This document shows positions 6,913-13,682 of a DNA stretch of 14,003 nucleotides, piece after piece. Position 1 is the stretch's first letter, and each line of letters opens with the position of its first letter. Source of the stretch: SVQP01 sp045660125 (GTDB taxonomy: Bacteria; Bacillota; Clostridia; Oscillospirales; CAG-272); contig JAZRDG010000132.1 of the NCBI GenBank assembly GCA_045660125.1, positions 1-14,003 of the forward strand. Direction: 5' to 3'. The notes below the pieces were generated by a model. It worked only from the letters and a program-made list of their open reading frames with translations. It was not told the DNA's origin and did no database searches. The translations under genes and the position numbers were made by a program.

Positions 6913-6931
6913 GCATTGAAAACATCAATGC
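6913..6931. other. Small hairpin between transposase and 118-aa gene
   Basis: GCATTGA (6913-6919) pairs with TCAATGC (6925-6931) around a 5-base loop. TTGTT and AACAA on the outside could extend it across a bulge. No T-run follows on either side, so it is not a classical terminator. It could be an end structure of the RAYT unit or a leader structure for the 118-aa gene. Confidence 0.35.
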
Positions 6932-6947
6932 GTTTAACAATGTATAT

Positions 6948-7517
6948 TCAGTATTCTTCTGCATACAATTCATCATAATACCAACGCATAGGATTCTCAT
7001 AAATATACCGCATGTGCTCCTCGTAATCATTACGATCTCTGATAATATGATCGTAATAACGAGATTGCCAAATATTTCGGCCGTATTCTTTATTACAAAA
7101 ACGCTTAAACGTTGAGACAAATTGCGAAACTGTGTTATTGGCTCGCGTGACATTTGTAGGGACAGGCGTCCTCGACTGTCCGTTATCTTTGACAAACAAC
7201 AGCAGATGGACGTGGTTGGGCATGATTACATAACTTTCGACAGATAGGTGTTCATAAAACGCGTCGATTTGCTTGATATATTTCTCGGCAATTTCCCCGT
7301 ATTGTGTTAATTGGACTAGTGGACAGTCGAGGACGCCTGTCCCTACGATAATATCTTGTGGTTCTCTCGGACAGTCGGGGACGCCTGTCCCTACGATACG
7401 AGAAAGGACACATTGCCTGTTTTGCGTGCAAATCGTTAGAAAATATACGCCGACGCTGCTATAATCAAAGCACTGTAGCCGTGGCGTTTTTCTCTTTTTC
7501 CACTCTTCCGAACTCAT
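6948..7517 (-). CDS. REP-associated tyrosine transposase (RAYT, Y1/HUH family) with repeats inside its reading frame
   Basis: A 189-aa Y1-type single-strand transposase. YFLTICTQNRQ (26-36) is the first RAYT strand. MPNHVHLLL (99-107) has the metal-binding HVH at 102-104. SRYYDHIIRDRNDYEEH (152-168) carries the likely catalytic Tyr154 or Tyr155, and YIYENPMRW ends the domain. Unusually, residues 41-66 are two copies of IVGTGV(P/L)DCP and 112-121 are NGQSRTPVPT. All three are translations of one 26-nt repeat, the last in the opposite orientation. I chose the ATG at 7515-7517 because GGAG lies six bases upstream; the ATG at 7527-7529 is the alternative, and an extension to 7616 inside comF is unlikely. 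It starts 16 bases after the comF stop. REP/RAYT families act in trans on palindromic repeats; mobility here is inferred. Confidence 0.85.
   Translation of the reverse strand: MSSEEWKKRKTPRLQCFDYSSVGVYFLTICTQNRQCVLSRIVGTGVPDCPREPQDIIVGTGVLDCPLVQLTQYGEIAEKYIKQIDAFYEHLSVESYVIMPNHVHLLLFVKDNGQSRTPVPTNVTRANNTVSQFVSTFKRFCNKEYGRNIWQSRYYDHIIRDRNDYEEHMRYIYENPMRWYYDELYAEEY
7156..7181 (-). repeat. REP-like 26-bp repeat, copy 1 (inverted relative to copies 2 and 3)
   Basis: The unit is the exact reverse complement of copy 2 (26 of 26). It contains GGACAG and CTGTCC arms that can fold into a small hairpin. Here it is read by the transposase as NGQSRTPVPT. Confidence 0.85.
7321..7346 (+). repeat. REP-like 26-bp repeat, copy 2
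   Basis: GGACAG and CTGTCC arms flank a 10-base middle. The match with copy 3 continues four bases further right (GATA). The transposase reads it on the opposite strand as IVGTGVLDCP. Confidence 0.85.
7369..7394 (+). repeat. REP-like 26-bp repeat, copy 3
   Basis: Same orientation as copy 2, 48 bases away, with one mismatch in the 26-base unit and the same GATA continuation. The transposase reads it as IVGTGVPDCP. Confidence 0.85.
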
Positions 7518-7533
7518 TACTTTCTCCATTTTA

Positions 7534-8292
7534 TCATCTTCTCTCCGGTGGAACGTCAACCGCAATACACGCCGCGAGAATATGCGCCGGCTTATACGGC
7601 TTGATCTTTGCCGCAACTGCCGAGAGAGTCGAGCCGGTGGTGACCACGTCGTCGATCAACACCACGCACTTCCCTTTTAAAGTCGCGCAATGTTCGGGCA
7701 CGGCTTCAAAGGCGGCAAAGGCATTCCGGGCTCTTTGCTCGCTGCCCAGCATTTTTTGCACGCCACCGCCTGTGCGGCGCACCGCTTGGGTCGGCTTGGG
7801 CATGCCAAGCTCGCGCGCAAGATAGGTGCAAAGCCCTTTCGATTGGTCAAAACCGCGGTCGCGCAGGGATCTTTTTGAGCGCGGTGCCCAAACAAGCACG
7901 GTATTCTCGGGCGTTTGCCCCAAGCTTACCAGCTGCTGCGCGATTTTCGGTGCAAGCTCGTGCGCAAGATACGCTTGCAGCTCGGCACTCTCCTTATCCT
8001 TGAGCTTAAAAATGACGCGGTTGCCCACCTCGCCCTGCTTTTGCGGATCGTACTCCACCAGCTTGACCAAAGTATTTACACCGTGACGCGTCAGCATTGG
8101 CACGGAATTTTTGCAATCGGACACGGGATAGCCGCAGCAATGGCAAAGCGCGTTCTTTTGCGCATCCCACTTGACCGCGCACGCCTTGCAAAGTGCGCGC
8201 GGCTGCGCTCCCTCTGCCCGATCCAGCAGCACGCCGCAGGATGCGCAGCGCGGTGGGAACAACAGGCGACGCAAGGTCTTGCCCGCGCTCAT
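7534..8292 (-). CDS. comF: ComF-family phosphoribosyltransferase-like protein
   Basis: A 252-aa member of the ComF/GntX family: an N-terminal zinc ribbon plus a PRTase-type domain. Cysteine pairs at 16/19, 35/38 and 50/53 form the predicted zinc site (RCASCG, LCKACA, CHCCG). VVLIDDVVTTGST (210-222) is the PRPP-binding loop. RSKRSLRDRGFDQSKGL (138-154) is the typical RGFNQ-like segment. ComF is needed for DNA uptake in competent Bacillus; in many Clostridia the gene is kept without proven competence, so its role here is uncertain. Its ATG overlaps the recD2 stop as ATGA, so it is probably translationally coupled. The RAYT transposase starts immediately downstream. Confidence 0.93.
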   Translation of the reverse strand: MSAGKTLRRLLFPPRCASCGVLLDRAEGAQPRALCKACAVKWDAQKNALCHCCGYPVSDCKNSVPMLTRHGVNTLVKLVEYDPQKQGEVGNRVIFKLKDKESAELQAYLAHELAPKIAQQLVSLGQTPENTVLVWAPRSKRSLRDRGFDQSKGLCTYLARELGMPKPTQAVRRTGGGVQKMLGSEQRARNAFAAFEAVPEHCATLKGKCVVLIDDVVTTGSTLSAVAAKIKPYKPAHILAACIAVDVPPERR

Positions 8293-10541
8293 CTTTCTAC
8301 CTCGGTGCGCAAACGCTGCGCAAGACCCGTATAGCGCATGGACTGGCGGTTGTTGCCCACCATTTGCGCCACGATCTCCTGTCTGCCCACGAAAATGACC
8401 ATATTCTGCGCACGCGTGACCGCCGTGTAAAGCAAATTACGCGTCAGCAGCATGGGCGGTGCGCTATACATGGGCACAATGACAATGGGGTACTCACTGC
8501 CCTGGCTCTTATGCACCGTAATGGCATACGCGTGCTCCAGATCCTCTAAGGAGGAAAAATCATACTCGACCATACGGTCGTCAAACTCAATATCCATGAC
8601 GCGATCTGCTACGTGAATGCGGCGAATGATGCCCATGTCACCGTTGAAAATGCCGCTGCCCTGCGTGCCGTCGGTCTTTTCCCACACCACGTCATAGTTG
8701 TTTCGCACCTGCATGACGCGGTCACCCTCGCGGAAGGTCGCATCACGATATGTATGCTCGCGCTTGCCCTTATCGGGCGGATTCATGCGGCTTTGCAGCA
8801 AGAGATTGAGGTGGTCGGTGCCGCCCTCACCGCGCCGCGAGGGCGTGATGATCTGCGTGCCGTTTCTTGCCATTTCGCCATACGTGCGCGGCAGGCGGTT
8901 TTGATACAGATCGGCAATTGTCGCCGCGATCTCGGCGTCGGTTGCGCGCGGCAGGAAGAAAAAGTCGTTATTTTTGACCGACAGATCGGGCATAAGCCCT
9001 TTATTGATGGCGTGCGCGTTGGTCACGATCAGCGACTCTTGCGCCTGCCTGAAGATCTCGTCAAGGCAGACCGTGGAAAAGCGTCCGCTTTCAATCAGGT
9101 CGTGCAGCACGTAGCCCGCGCCAACGCTGGGCAGCTGGTCTGCGTCACCGATCAGAATAAATCGCGCGCCCGGCTTGACCGCCTTGAGCAAGTGGCACAT
9201 CAAGGAATTGTCCACCATGGACGCTTCGTCCACGATGATGACGTTTTCCTCCAAAAGATCCTGCTGGTTCTTGCGGAACTTGCCGCCGTCTGCCTCGTCA
9301 CCCGAAAATTCCATTTCCAAAAGTCTGTGAATGGTTTTCGCCTCGGTCTGGGTGGACTCGGACAAACGCTTTGCCGCTCTGCCCGTAGGCGCGGCAAGCG
9401 CAACCTTGTGCCCCATCCCCTTGAAAATCTCGATCAATGCGCGCACAACCGTGGTTTTACCCGTACCGGGGCCGCCCGTCAGGATCATAACGCCGCTCTC
9501 CAGCGCTGCATAGATCGCCTTTTTTTGCATGGCGGCATACTGCATGCCGCTCTTTCTCTCTTCGTTACGGATAAACGCGTGCACGTCACCCGCATCGACA
9601 GACGCACAAAGCTTGTCAAGCAGCACAAGCTTTTCTGCAATGTACACCTCTTGCGCGTACACGCGGCTGTCGTACAGGTACTGCGTGCCGTCAAACATGG
9701 AATAGCACACGCGATGATCGCCCAGCAAGCGGCTGACCGCCGCGTCGGCTGCCTGTTCGTCTACGCCAAGCAGCTTTGCCGCACCTGCGACAAGCTTATC
9801 GCGCGGCAGGCACACGTGCCCGTTCTGCGCGCTGTTGGCGCGCAGCATATACAAAATACCGCTCTTGATTCGCTCCTCGTGGTCGCCCGCCATGCCAAGG
9901 CTTTGCGCCATGGCGTCTGCGCGCTCAAAGCCGATGCCTTCGATCTCGTTGCACAGCCTGTACGGGTTGGCGCGTGCGATATCCACCGCCGCGCTGCCCC
10001 ATTGCTTATAAATGCGCACGGTCAAGGCAGCACCCACGTAGTCTCTGAAAAACATCATGGCGCTGCGGATGCCCGCTTTTTCGTTGAAATCCTTGCCGAT
10101 CTCCTTGGCTTTCTTCATGGTAATGCCCGAGATCTCGGCAAGCCACTCGGGGTGGTTTTCCATGACCTCCAAGGTATCCTCGCCAAAGCGCTGCACGATC
10201 TTTTGCGCAGTTTTGGGTCCTACGCCCTTGATCGCACCCGAGGCAAGATAGCGCAATACGGAGGAAGCGTCCGCAGGCATTTCGCGCTCGTAAGACTCCA
10301 CGCGGAACTGCGTGCCGTACTTGGGATTGTGCACCCATTTGCCCCATGCATTGATGCGGTCACCCTCGGCAATATAAGGCATAGTGCCCACGATGGTGAT
10401 CAGTTCGTCATCATCCGTGCCGAAGTCGCAAATGGCATAGCCGTTGTCCTCATTGGCATAGATCACGTGCTCAATGCTGCCCGAAAGCTTGACCAGCCCA
10501 CGCTCGTCCTGCTCCCCGATCAGCTCCTGATTGTCCTGCAT
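8289..10541 (-). CDS. recD2: RecD2-type ATP-dependent DNA helicase (RecD/TraA family)
   Basis: A 750-aa SF1B 5'-3' DNA helicase of the RecD2 type, which acts in DNA repair and replication fork handling without RecBC. It starts with an OB-like N-terminal region (about 16-85). Helix-hairpin-helix repeats follow at about 95-215 (SGAIKGVGPKTAQKIV, ISGITMKKAKEIG, IEGIGFERADAMA). Walker A is GGPGTGKT (356-363), motif II is VDEAS (437-441) and motif III is GDADQLPSVG (465-474). The late motif VHKSQGSEYP, followed by LLYTAVTRA, completes the SF1 set. Length is usual for the family. ATG 10539-10541 follows a GGGGGAG site. It lies 22 bases after the small membrane protein gene and overlaps comF by four bases. 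Confidence 0.96.
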   Translation of the reverse strand: MQDNQELIGEQDERGLVKLSGSIEHVIYANEDNGYAICDFGTDDDELITIVGTMPYIAEGDRINAWGKWVHNPKYGTQFRVESYEREMPADASSVLRYLASGAIKGVGPKTAQKIVQRFGEDTLEVMENHPEWLAEISGITMKKAKEIGKDFNEKAGIRSAMMFFRDYVGAALTVRIYKQWGSAAVDIARANPYRLCNEIEGIGFERADAMAQSLGMAGDHEERIKSGILYMLRANSAQNGHVCLPRDKLVAGAAKLLGVDEQAADAAVSRLLGDHRVCYSMFDGTQYLYDSRVYAQEVYIAEKLVLLDKLCASVDAGDVHAFIRNEERKSGMQYAAMQKKAIYAALESGVMILTGGPGTGKTTVVRALIEIFKGMGHKVALAAPTGRAAKRLSESTQTEAKTIHRLLEMEFSGDEADGGKFRKNQQDLLEENVIIVDEASMVDNSLMCHLLKAVKPGARFILIGDADQLPSVGAGYVLHDLIESGRFSTVCLDEIFRQAQESLIVTNAHAINKGLMPDLSVKNNDFFFLPRATDAEIAATIADLYQNRLPRTYGEMARNGTQIITPSRRGEGGTDHLNLLLQSRMNPPDKGKREHTYRDATFREGDRVMQVRNNYDVVWEKTDGTQGSGIFNGDMGIIRRIHVADRVMDIEFDDRMVEYDFSSLEDLEHAYAITVHKSQGSEYPIVIVPMYSAPPMLLTRNLLYTAVTRAQNMVIFVGRQEIVAQMVGNNRQSMRYTGLAQRLRTEVER

Positions 10542-10563
10542 TTTCGCTCTCCCCCCTCTTTTT

Positions 10564-10893
10564 TTATGATATCACTCTGTATTCTGCGCCAAAATACGTC
10601 AGCAGCTCCAAGGTCCGTACGTCCGGCACACCGTCATGCCCGATGCAGCCGTAAAGCAGCGGCTCGTCGATCAGCACGACGATGCGGCGCATTTTCTGAC
10701 GAAAAAATGCGGAATGTGCCTGTTGCAACAGCACATCAAGCATTTCCGCATCTTTTTCGTTTTTAATTTCTATGGCAGCCACCAAGCACCGCGGCGTAAA
10801 GACCATATCGCCCAGCACCTTGATCGCGCACCAAAGTCCGAACACTGCAAGCATTGATACGATCACGGCAAGCAGCGTATCCAAAATTCCCAT
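10564..10893 (-). CDS. Small single-pass membrane protein of unknown function
   Basis: A 109-aa protein with one N-terminal membrane helix (about residues 5-27, LLAVIVSMLAVFGLWCAIKV), probably with the C-terminal soluble part (about 38-109) on the cytoplasmic side. The soluble part contains a basic patch and VVLIDEPLLYG. I do not recognise a catalytic motif. The ATG follows GGGGGTG, which lies next to a 5-bp hairpin (10904-10908 with 10916-10920) that could partly cover the site. It sits 47 bases after metK and 22 before recD2, with no terminator on either side, so it is probably co-transcribed. Its job cannot be inferred from these neighbours. Confidence 0.75.
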   Translation of the reverse strand: MGILDTLLAVIVSMLAVFGLWCAIKVLGDMVFTPRCLVAAIEIKNEKDAEMLDVLLQQAHSAFFRQKMRRIVVLIDEPLLYGCIGHDGVPDVRTLELLTYFGAEYRVIS

Positions 10894-10940
10894 TTTATCA
10901 CCCCCGCACAGTATATGCGGTGGGCTATTTGTATGTGAGA

Positions 10941-12122
10941 TTAAAGCAGCTCAGCAGCCAGTACGGGTGCAAGATCCTTTGCTTCCCAAGGTGCTGCAAC
11001 GTCTTCTCTACCCATGTGACCGTAAGCGGCAACTGCAGAGTAGATGGGTCTGCGCAGATCAAAGCGCTTGATGATAGCAGCGGGACGCAGGTCAACGTGA
11101 CGGAGTACCGCCTCGGAAATCTTTTCCTCGTCAACCTTAGCGGTGCCAAAGGTGTCGATCATAACGGATACGGGCTTTGCAACGCCGATTGCGTATGCAA
11201 CCTGTACCTCACACTGGTCAGCCAGACCTGCAGCAACTACGTTCTTTGCAATGTATCTTGCAGCGTAGGATGCAGAACGGTCAACCTTGGTCGGGTCCTT
11301 ACCCGAGAATGCACCGCCGCCGTGACGAGCGTAACCGCCGTAGGTATCAACGATGATCTTTCTGCCGGTCAGACCGGTATCACCTGCGGGGCCACCGATC
11401 ACGAATCTGCCGGTGGGGTTGACGTAGATCTTGGTATCAGCGTCGATCAGGTGTGCAGGCACGATAGGCTGGATGACCTCACGGATCATATCCGCACGGA
11501 TCTGCTCTACCTCAACCTCGGGGCTGTGCTGGGTGGAAATAACCAGCGCGTCCACGCGAACGGGCTTGCCGTCGTGGTACTCAACAGTCACCTGGGTCTT
11601 ACCGTCGGGACGCAGATAGGTCAGCGTGCCGTTCTTGCGCACCTCGGTCAGGCGCAGTGCCATCTTGTGTGCCAAGGAAATGGGCAGGGGCATCAGCTCC
11701 TCGGTCTCGTTGCAAGCATAACCGAACATCAGACCCTGGTCACCTGCACCGGTGTCCAGACCGTCAGTATCAACGCCTGCCTTAGCCTCCAGCGACTTAT
11801 CAACGCCCATTGCGATATCGGGGCTCTGCTCGTGGATCGAGTTGATCACGGCGCAGCTGTCGCAGTCAAAGCCGTACTTTGCGCGGTCGTAGCCGATCTC
11901 GCGCACGGTTTCTCTTACAATGTGGGGAATGTCCACGTATGCGGAGGTGGTGATCTCACCCATAACGCATACAAGGCCGGTGGTCACAAAGGTCTCGCAG
12001 GCAACGCGTGCCATGGGGTCGGCTGCCAGCATGCTGTCAAGCACGGCGTCCGAGATCTTGTCACAAATTTTATCGGGATGTCCTTCGGTTACGGATTCGC
12101 TGGTAAACAGTACTTTTTTCAT
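10941..12122 (-). CDS. metK: S-adenosylmethionine synthase
   Basis: This is methionine adenosyltransferase, which makes S-adenosylmethionine from methionine and ATP in the cytoplasm. The 393-aa length is normal. SESVTEGHPDKICDKISDA (8-26) contains His15 and Asp17 of the active site. GAGDQGLMFGYA (125-136) and GGGAFSGKDPTKVDRSA (268-284) are the two family signatures. The ATG at 12120-12122 follows GAGGGAAAG. There is no room for a SAM riboswitch in the 37-base gap upstream, unlike many Bacillota metK genes. It is therefore either co-transcribed from the ribU side or served by a promoter inside the preceding gene. Confidence 0.98.
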   Translation of the reverse strand: MKKVLFTSESVTEGHPDKICDKISDAVLDSMLAADPMARVACETFVTTGLVCVMGEITTSAYVDIPHIVRETVREIGYDRAKYGFDCDSCAVINSIHEQSPDIAMGVDKSLEAKAGVDTDGLDTGAGDQGLMFGYACNETEELMPLPISLAHKMALRLTEVRKNGTLTYLRPDGKTQVTVEYHDGKPVRVDALVISTQHSPEVEVEQIRADMIREVIQPIVPAHLIDADTKIYVNPTGRFVIGGPAGDTGLTGRKIIVDTYGGYARHGGGAFSGKDPTKVDRSASYAARYIAKNVVAAGLADQCEVQVAYAIGVAKPVSVMIDTFGTAKVDEEKISEAVLRHVDLRPAAIIKRFDLRRPIYSAVAAYGHMGREDVAAPWEAKDLAPVLAAELL

Positions 12123-12159
12123 TATCTTTCCCTCTTTTTTTATGTCAATTTATTTTTAA

Positions 12160-12678
12160 TCAGATCAAAAAGCTCAGCCATTCGATGCCGCTTGAAACAC
12201 CCAAGCAGATCAGTGTTACGATCACACCTGCGATCATAACGCCAAGCAAAGCCGACAGCATGGCGCGCCAGAACTTCATATGCACGGTGGCAGCCACCAA
12301 GGATCCCGTCCACGCACCGGTTACGGGCAGCGGAATGGCAATAAAGAAGCAAAGCCCCCAAAAGCCATAGCGTTGGATCTTGTCGGTATTCTTTTCAGCC
12401 TTGCGGCGCAGCCATGCGGCAAACGCACGCACGAATTTGATGGGCATTTTCTCCATCCACGCAAGCACCTGACGGATCAGGAGCAGAATGAACGGCACGG
12501 GCAGCATATTTCCCGCAACAGCCAACAGATAGGTCAGCCACCAAGGGGTATCGGTTGCCCAGCCCAGCGGTATTGCGCCACGAAGCTCAATGACGGGTAC
12601 CATGGAGCACAGGAAAATGCCCAGCTCCTTGCCGCCGCTCATCAAAAAATCGATCAGCGCTTGTTTGATTTCTTCCAT
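12160..12678 (-). CDS. COG2426-type small membrane protein (small multidrug export family)
   Basis: A 172-aa membrane protein with about four hydrophobic segments. The family hallmarks are PVIELRGAIPLGWA (28-41) and IPLPVTGAWTGSLVAA (115-130). The family is annotated 'small multi-drug export protein' (PF06695-like) but its transport function is not well established. A basic loop (RRKAEKNTDKIQRYG, 91-105) separates the halves. ATG 12676-12678 follows GGAG seven bases upstream. It lies 39 bases after ribU and 37 before metK with no terminator, so it probably belongs to the riboswitch-led transcript. A link to flavin transport is possible only by position. Confidence 0.85.
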   Translation of the reverse strand: MEEIKQALIDFLMSGGKELGIFLCSMVPVIELRGAIPLGWATDTPWWLTYLLAVAGNMLPVPFILLLIRQVLAWMEKMPIKFVRAFAAWLRRKAEKNTDKIQRYGFWGLCFFIAIPLPVTGAWTGSLVAATVHMKFWRAMLSALLGVMIAGVIVTLICLGVSSGIEWLSFLI

Positions 12679-12717
12679 ATTTTACTCCAAAAGGATAATT
12701 TCCGTTGACACCGCGGC

Positions 12718-13422
12718 TCAAACAAACCAATCGATCTTGCCGCCAAGCAGCACGAAGAACAAGATCAGCGATGCGACAACCAACAGCGCGCCCGCAACCG
12801 TGATCAACAGATTGGTCTGCCACGAGCTCTTGACGGGGCTTGTGCTCTGCTTGGAGCCGGGCAGCTTGACGCGCGCATAGCGCAGCGCGGTAGAAACGGG
12901 TTTATAAAGGATCAGAACCAGAGCGGCGTTCATGACCGCCTTGGTCAGATTAAAAGGCAAAATTAAGGTGGGAAGCATTTGGGCAACGGTTGCCGTATCT
13001 ACTCCCGGGGTATACAGCGGTACGACCAGCAAATTCATGCACAGCATGATGGCAGTCATACTGAAAACGGCAGACACAAGACCGATGACCGCGCCGAACA
13101 GATCGCGACGGTAGCGATAGATCAGCGAAGCGACAACGGAAAACGATGCCGAGGATACGAAATTCATGATAAATCCGTAAAGGCCTGTTTCACTGACCGT
13201 TATCAATTCCAGCAGTGCCGTCACGGCAGATGCGATCACAGCAGCCAAAGGACCGAACAAAAGTCCTCCGATCGTGATCACGCAATCCTTGATATCAAAG
13301 GTCAGGAAGGTCACCTTGATGTGGAACAGCGAGGTGGCTGCATAAGCAAGCGCGCAAAACAGCGCGATCATGACCATACGCAAGATGCGATCTCTTGCAC
13401 TCAGTTTGGTTTTTTCTTTCAT
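12718..13422 (-). CDS. ribU: ECF transporter S component, riboflavin type (RibU-like)
   Basis: A 234-aa integral membrane substrate-binding component of an energy-coupling factor transporter that takes up riboflavin together with EcfA/A'/T encoded elsewhere. VMIALFCALAYAATSLF (17-33), the VTFLTFDIKD loop (37-46), ITIGGLLFGPLAAVIASAVTALLE and GFIMNFVSSASF match RibU proteins. The upstream FMN riboswitch independently supports riboflavin as substrate. The start is ATG 13420-13422, seven bases from AGGGGG; a longer frame to 13494 would translate the riboswitch and is rejected. Residues about 185-234 add a Ser/Lys linker and a further hydrophobic helix (about 203-226) ending GGKIDWFV, beyond the usual six helices. 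Confidence 0.93.
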   Translation of the reverse strand: MKEKTKLSARDRILRMVMIALFCALAYAATSLFHIKVTFLTFDIKDCVITIGGLLFGPLAAVIASAVTALLELITVSETGLYGFIMNFVSSASFSVVASLIYRYRRDLFGAVIGLVSAVFSMTAIMLCMNLLVVPLYTPGVDTATVAQMLPTLILPFNLTKAVMNAALVLILYKPVSTALRYARVKLPGSKQSTSPVKSSWQTNLLITVAGALLVVASLILFFVLLGGKIDWFV

Positions 13423-13455
13423 AAAAAATCCCCCTTTACATACTTGGGGGAAAGG
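13423..13455 (-). promoter_or_regulatory. Expression platform: terminator-like hairpin that also covers the ribU ribosome binding site
   Basis: On the minus strand TCCCCC (13446-13451) can pair with GGGGGA (13429-13434). The 3' arm contains the ribU Shine-Dalgarno sequence, and six T residues then run straight into the ATG. One hairpin could thus stop transcription or block translation. The adjacent CTTTCCC (13448-13454) is complementary to GGGAAAG at the 3' end of the aptamer (13486-13492), giving an alternative antiterminator pairing. Confidence 0.7.
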
Positions 13456-13480
13456 ACAATGCGCCCGCATGCGGGCTTTC

Positions 13481-13615
13481 TTATTCTTTCCCATCCGGAC
13501 TTTACCGTCGGTTCGGGAGTTTCACCCGATCGGCTCTTGCATGGCAAGAGTTTGCAGACTGATCGCTCTATCGATATCACTGCCGGTATGGAATTTCACC
13601 AATTCTCAAAAATAA
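13481..13615 (-). ncRNA. FMN riboswitch (RFN element)
   Basis: The minus strand carries the conserved RFN blocks in order: GGTGAAATTCCATACCGGC, a variable stem around GCTCTTGCATGGCAAGAG, GGGTGAAACTCCCGAACCGAC, then GGTAAAGTCCGGATGGGA. The closing helix P1 can be drawn as eight pairs between TTATTTTT (13608-13615) and AAAGAATAA (13481-13489). It binds flavin mononucleotide and normally shuts off riboflavin genes when FMN is plentiful. Here it precedes ribU by about 60 bases. Confidence 0.97.
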
Positions 13616-13651
13616 AATGTGGGGGATGGGATGAAACTCATCCCATCCCCC
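13608..13651 (-). terminator. tuf terminator
   Basis: A perfect 14-bp stem (13621-13634 with 13638-13651; arms GGGGGATGGGATGA and complement) has a 3-base loop. On the minus strand it is followed by ACATTTTATTTTT. It starts 32 bases past the tuf stop. Its T-rich tract overlaps the 5' arm of the riboswitch P1 helix. Confidence 0.9.
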
Positions 13652-13682
13652 GAAATTACGTTCAAATATTTATGATCGTAAA

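Noticed and set aside
6902..7195. 97-codon minus-strand frame overlapping the transposase
   Set aside because: It is out of frame with the RAYT protein, whose HVH and Tyr motifs are intact in the other frame; it has no motif of its own.
7156..7398. The three 26-nt repeats as a CRISPR array
   Set aside because: Only three copies, one inverted, with unequal spacing (139 and 22 bases between units) and located inside a coding frame; they fit REP-type repeats, not CRISPR.
8613..10766. Long open frame on the plus strand (717 codons) opposite recD2
   Set aside because: It is fully antisense to a helicase with all SF1 motifs, with His/Arg/Val-rich low-information sequence; a shadow of the GC-rich coding strand.
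12121..12148. TTGACA-N16-GATAAT on the minus strand as a metK promoter
   Set aside because: The -10 box overlaps the metK start codon, so transcription would begin inside the gene and miss both the ribosome binding site and the ATG. It is probably a chance match.
10941..12160. SAM riboswitch in front of metK
   Set aside because: Only 37 bases separate metK from the preceding gene, too short for an S-box aptamer, and no conserved blocks are visible.
10854..12239. Long open frame on the plus strand opposite metK
   Set aside because: metK signatures on the minus strand are unambiguous; the antisense frame has no recognisable motif.
13423..13494. 24-codon N-terminal extension of RibU
   Set aside because: It would translate the riboswitch expression platform and part of the aptamer; the ATG at 13420-13422 has the good ribosome binding site and gives a normal RibU start.
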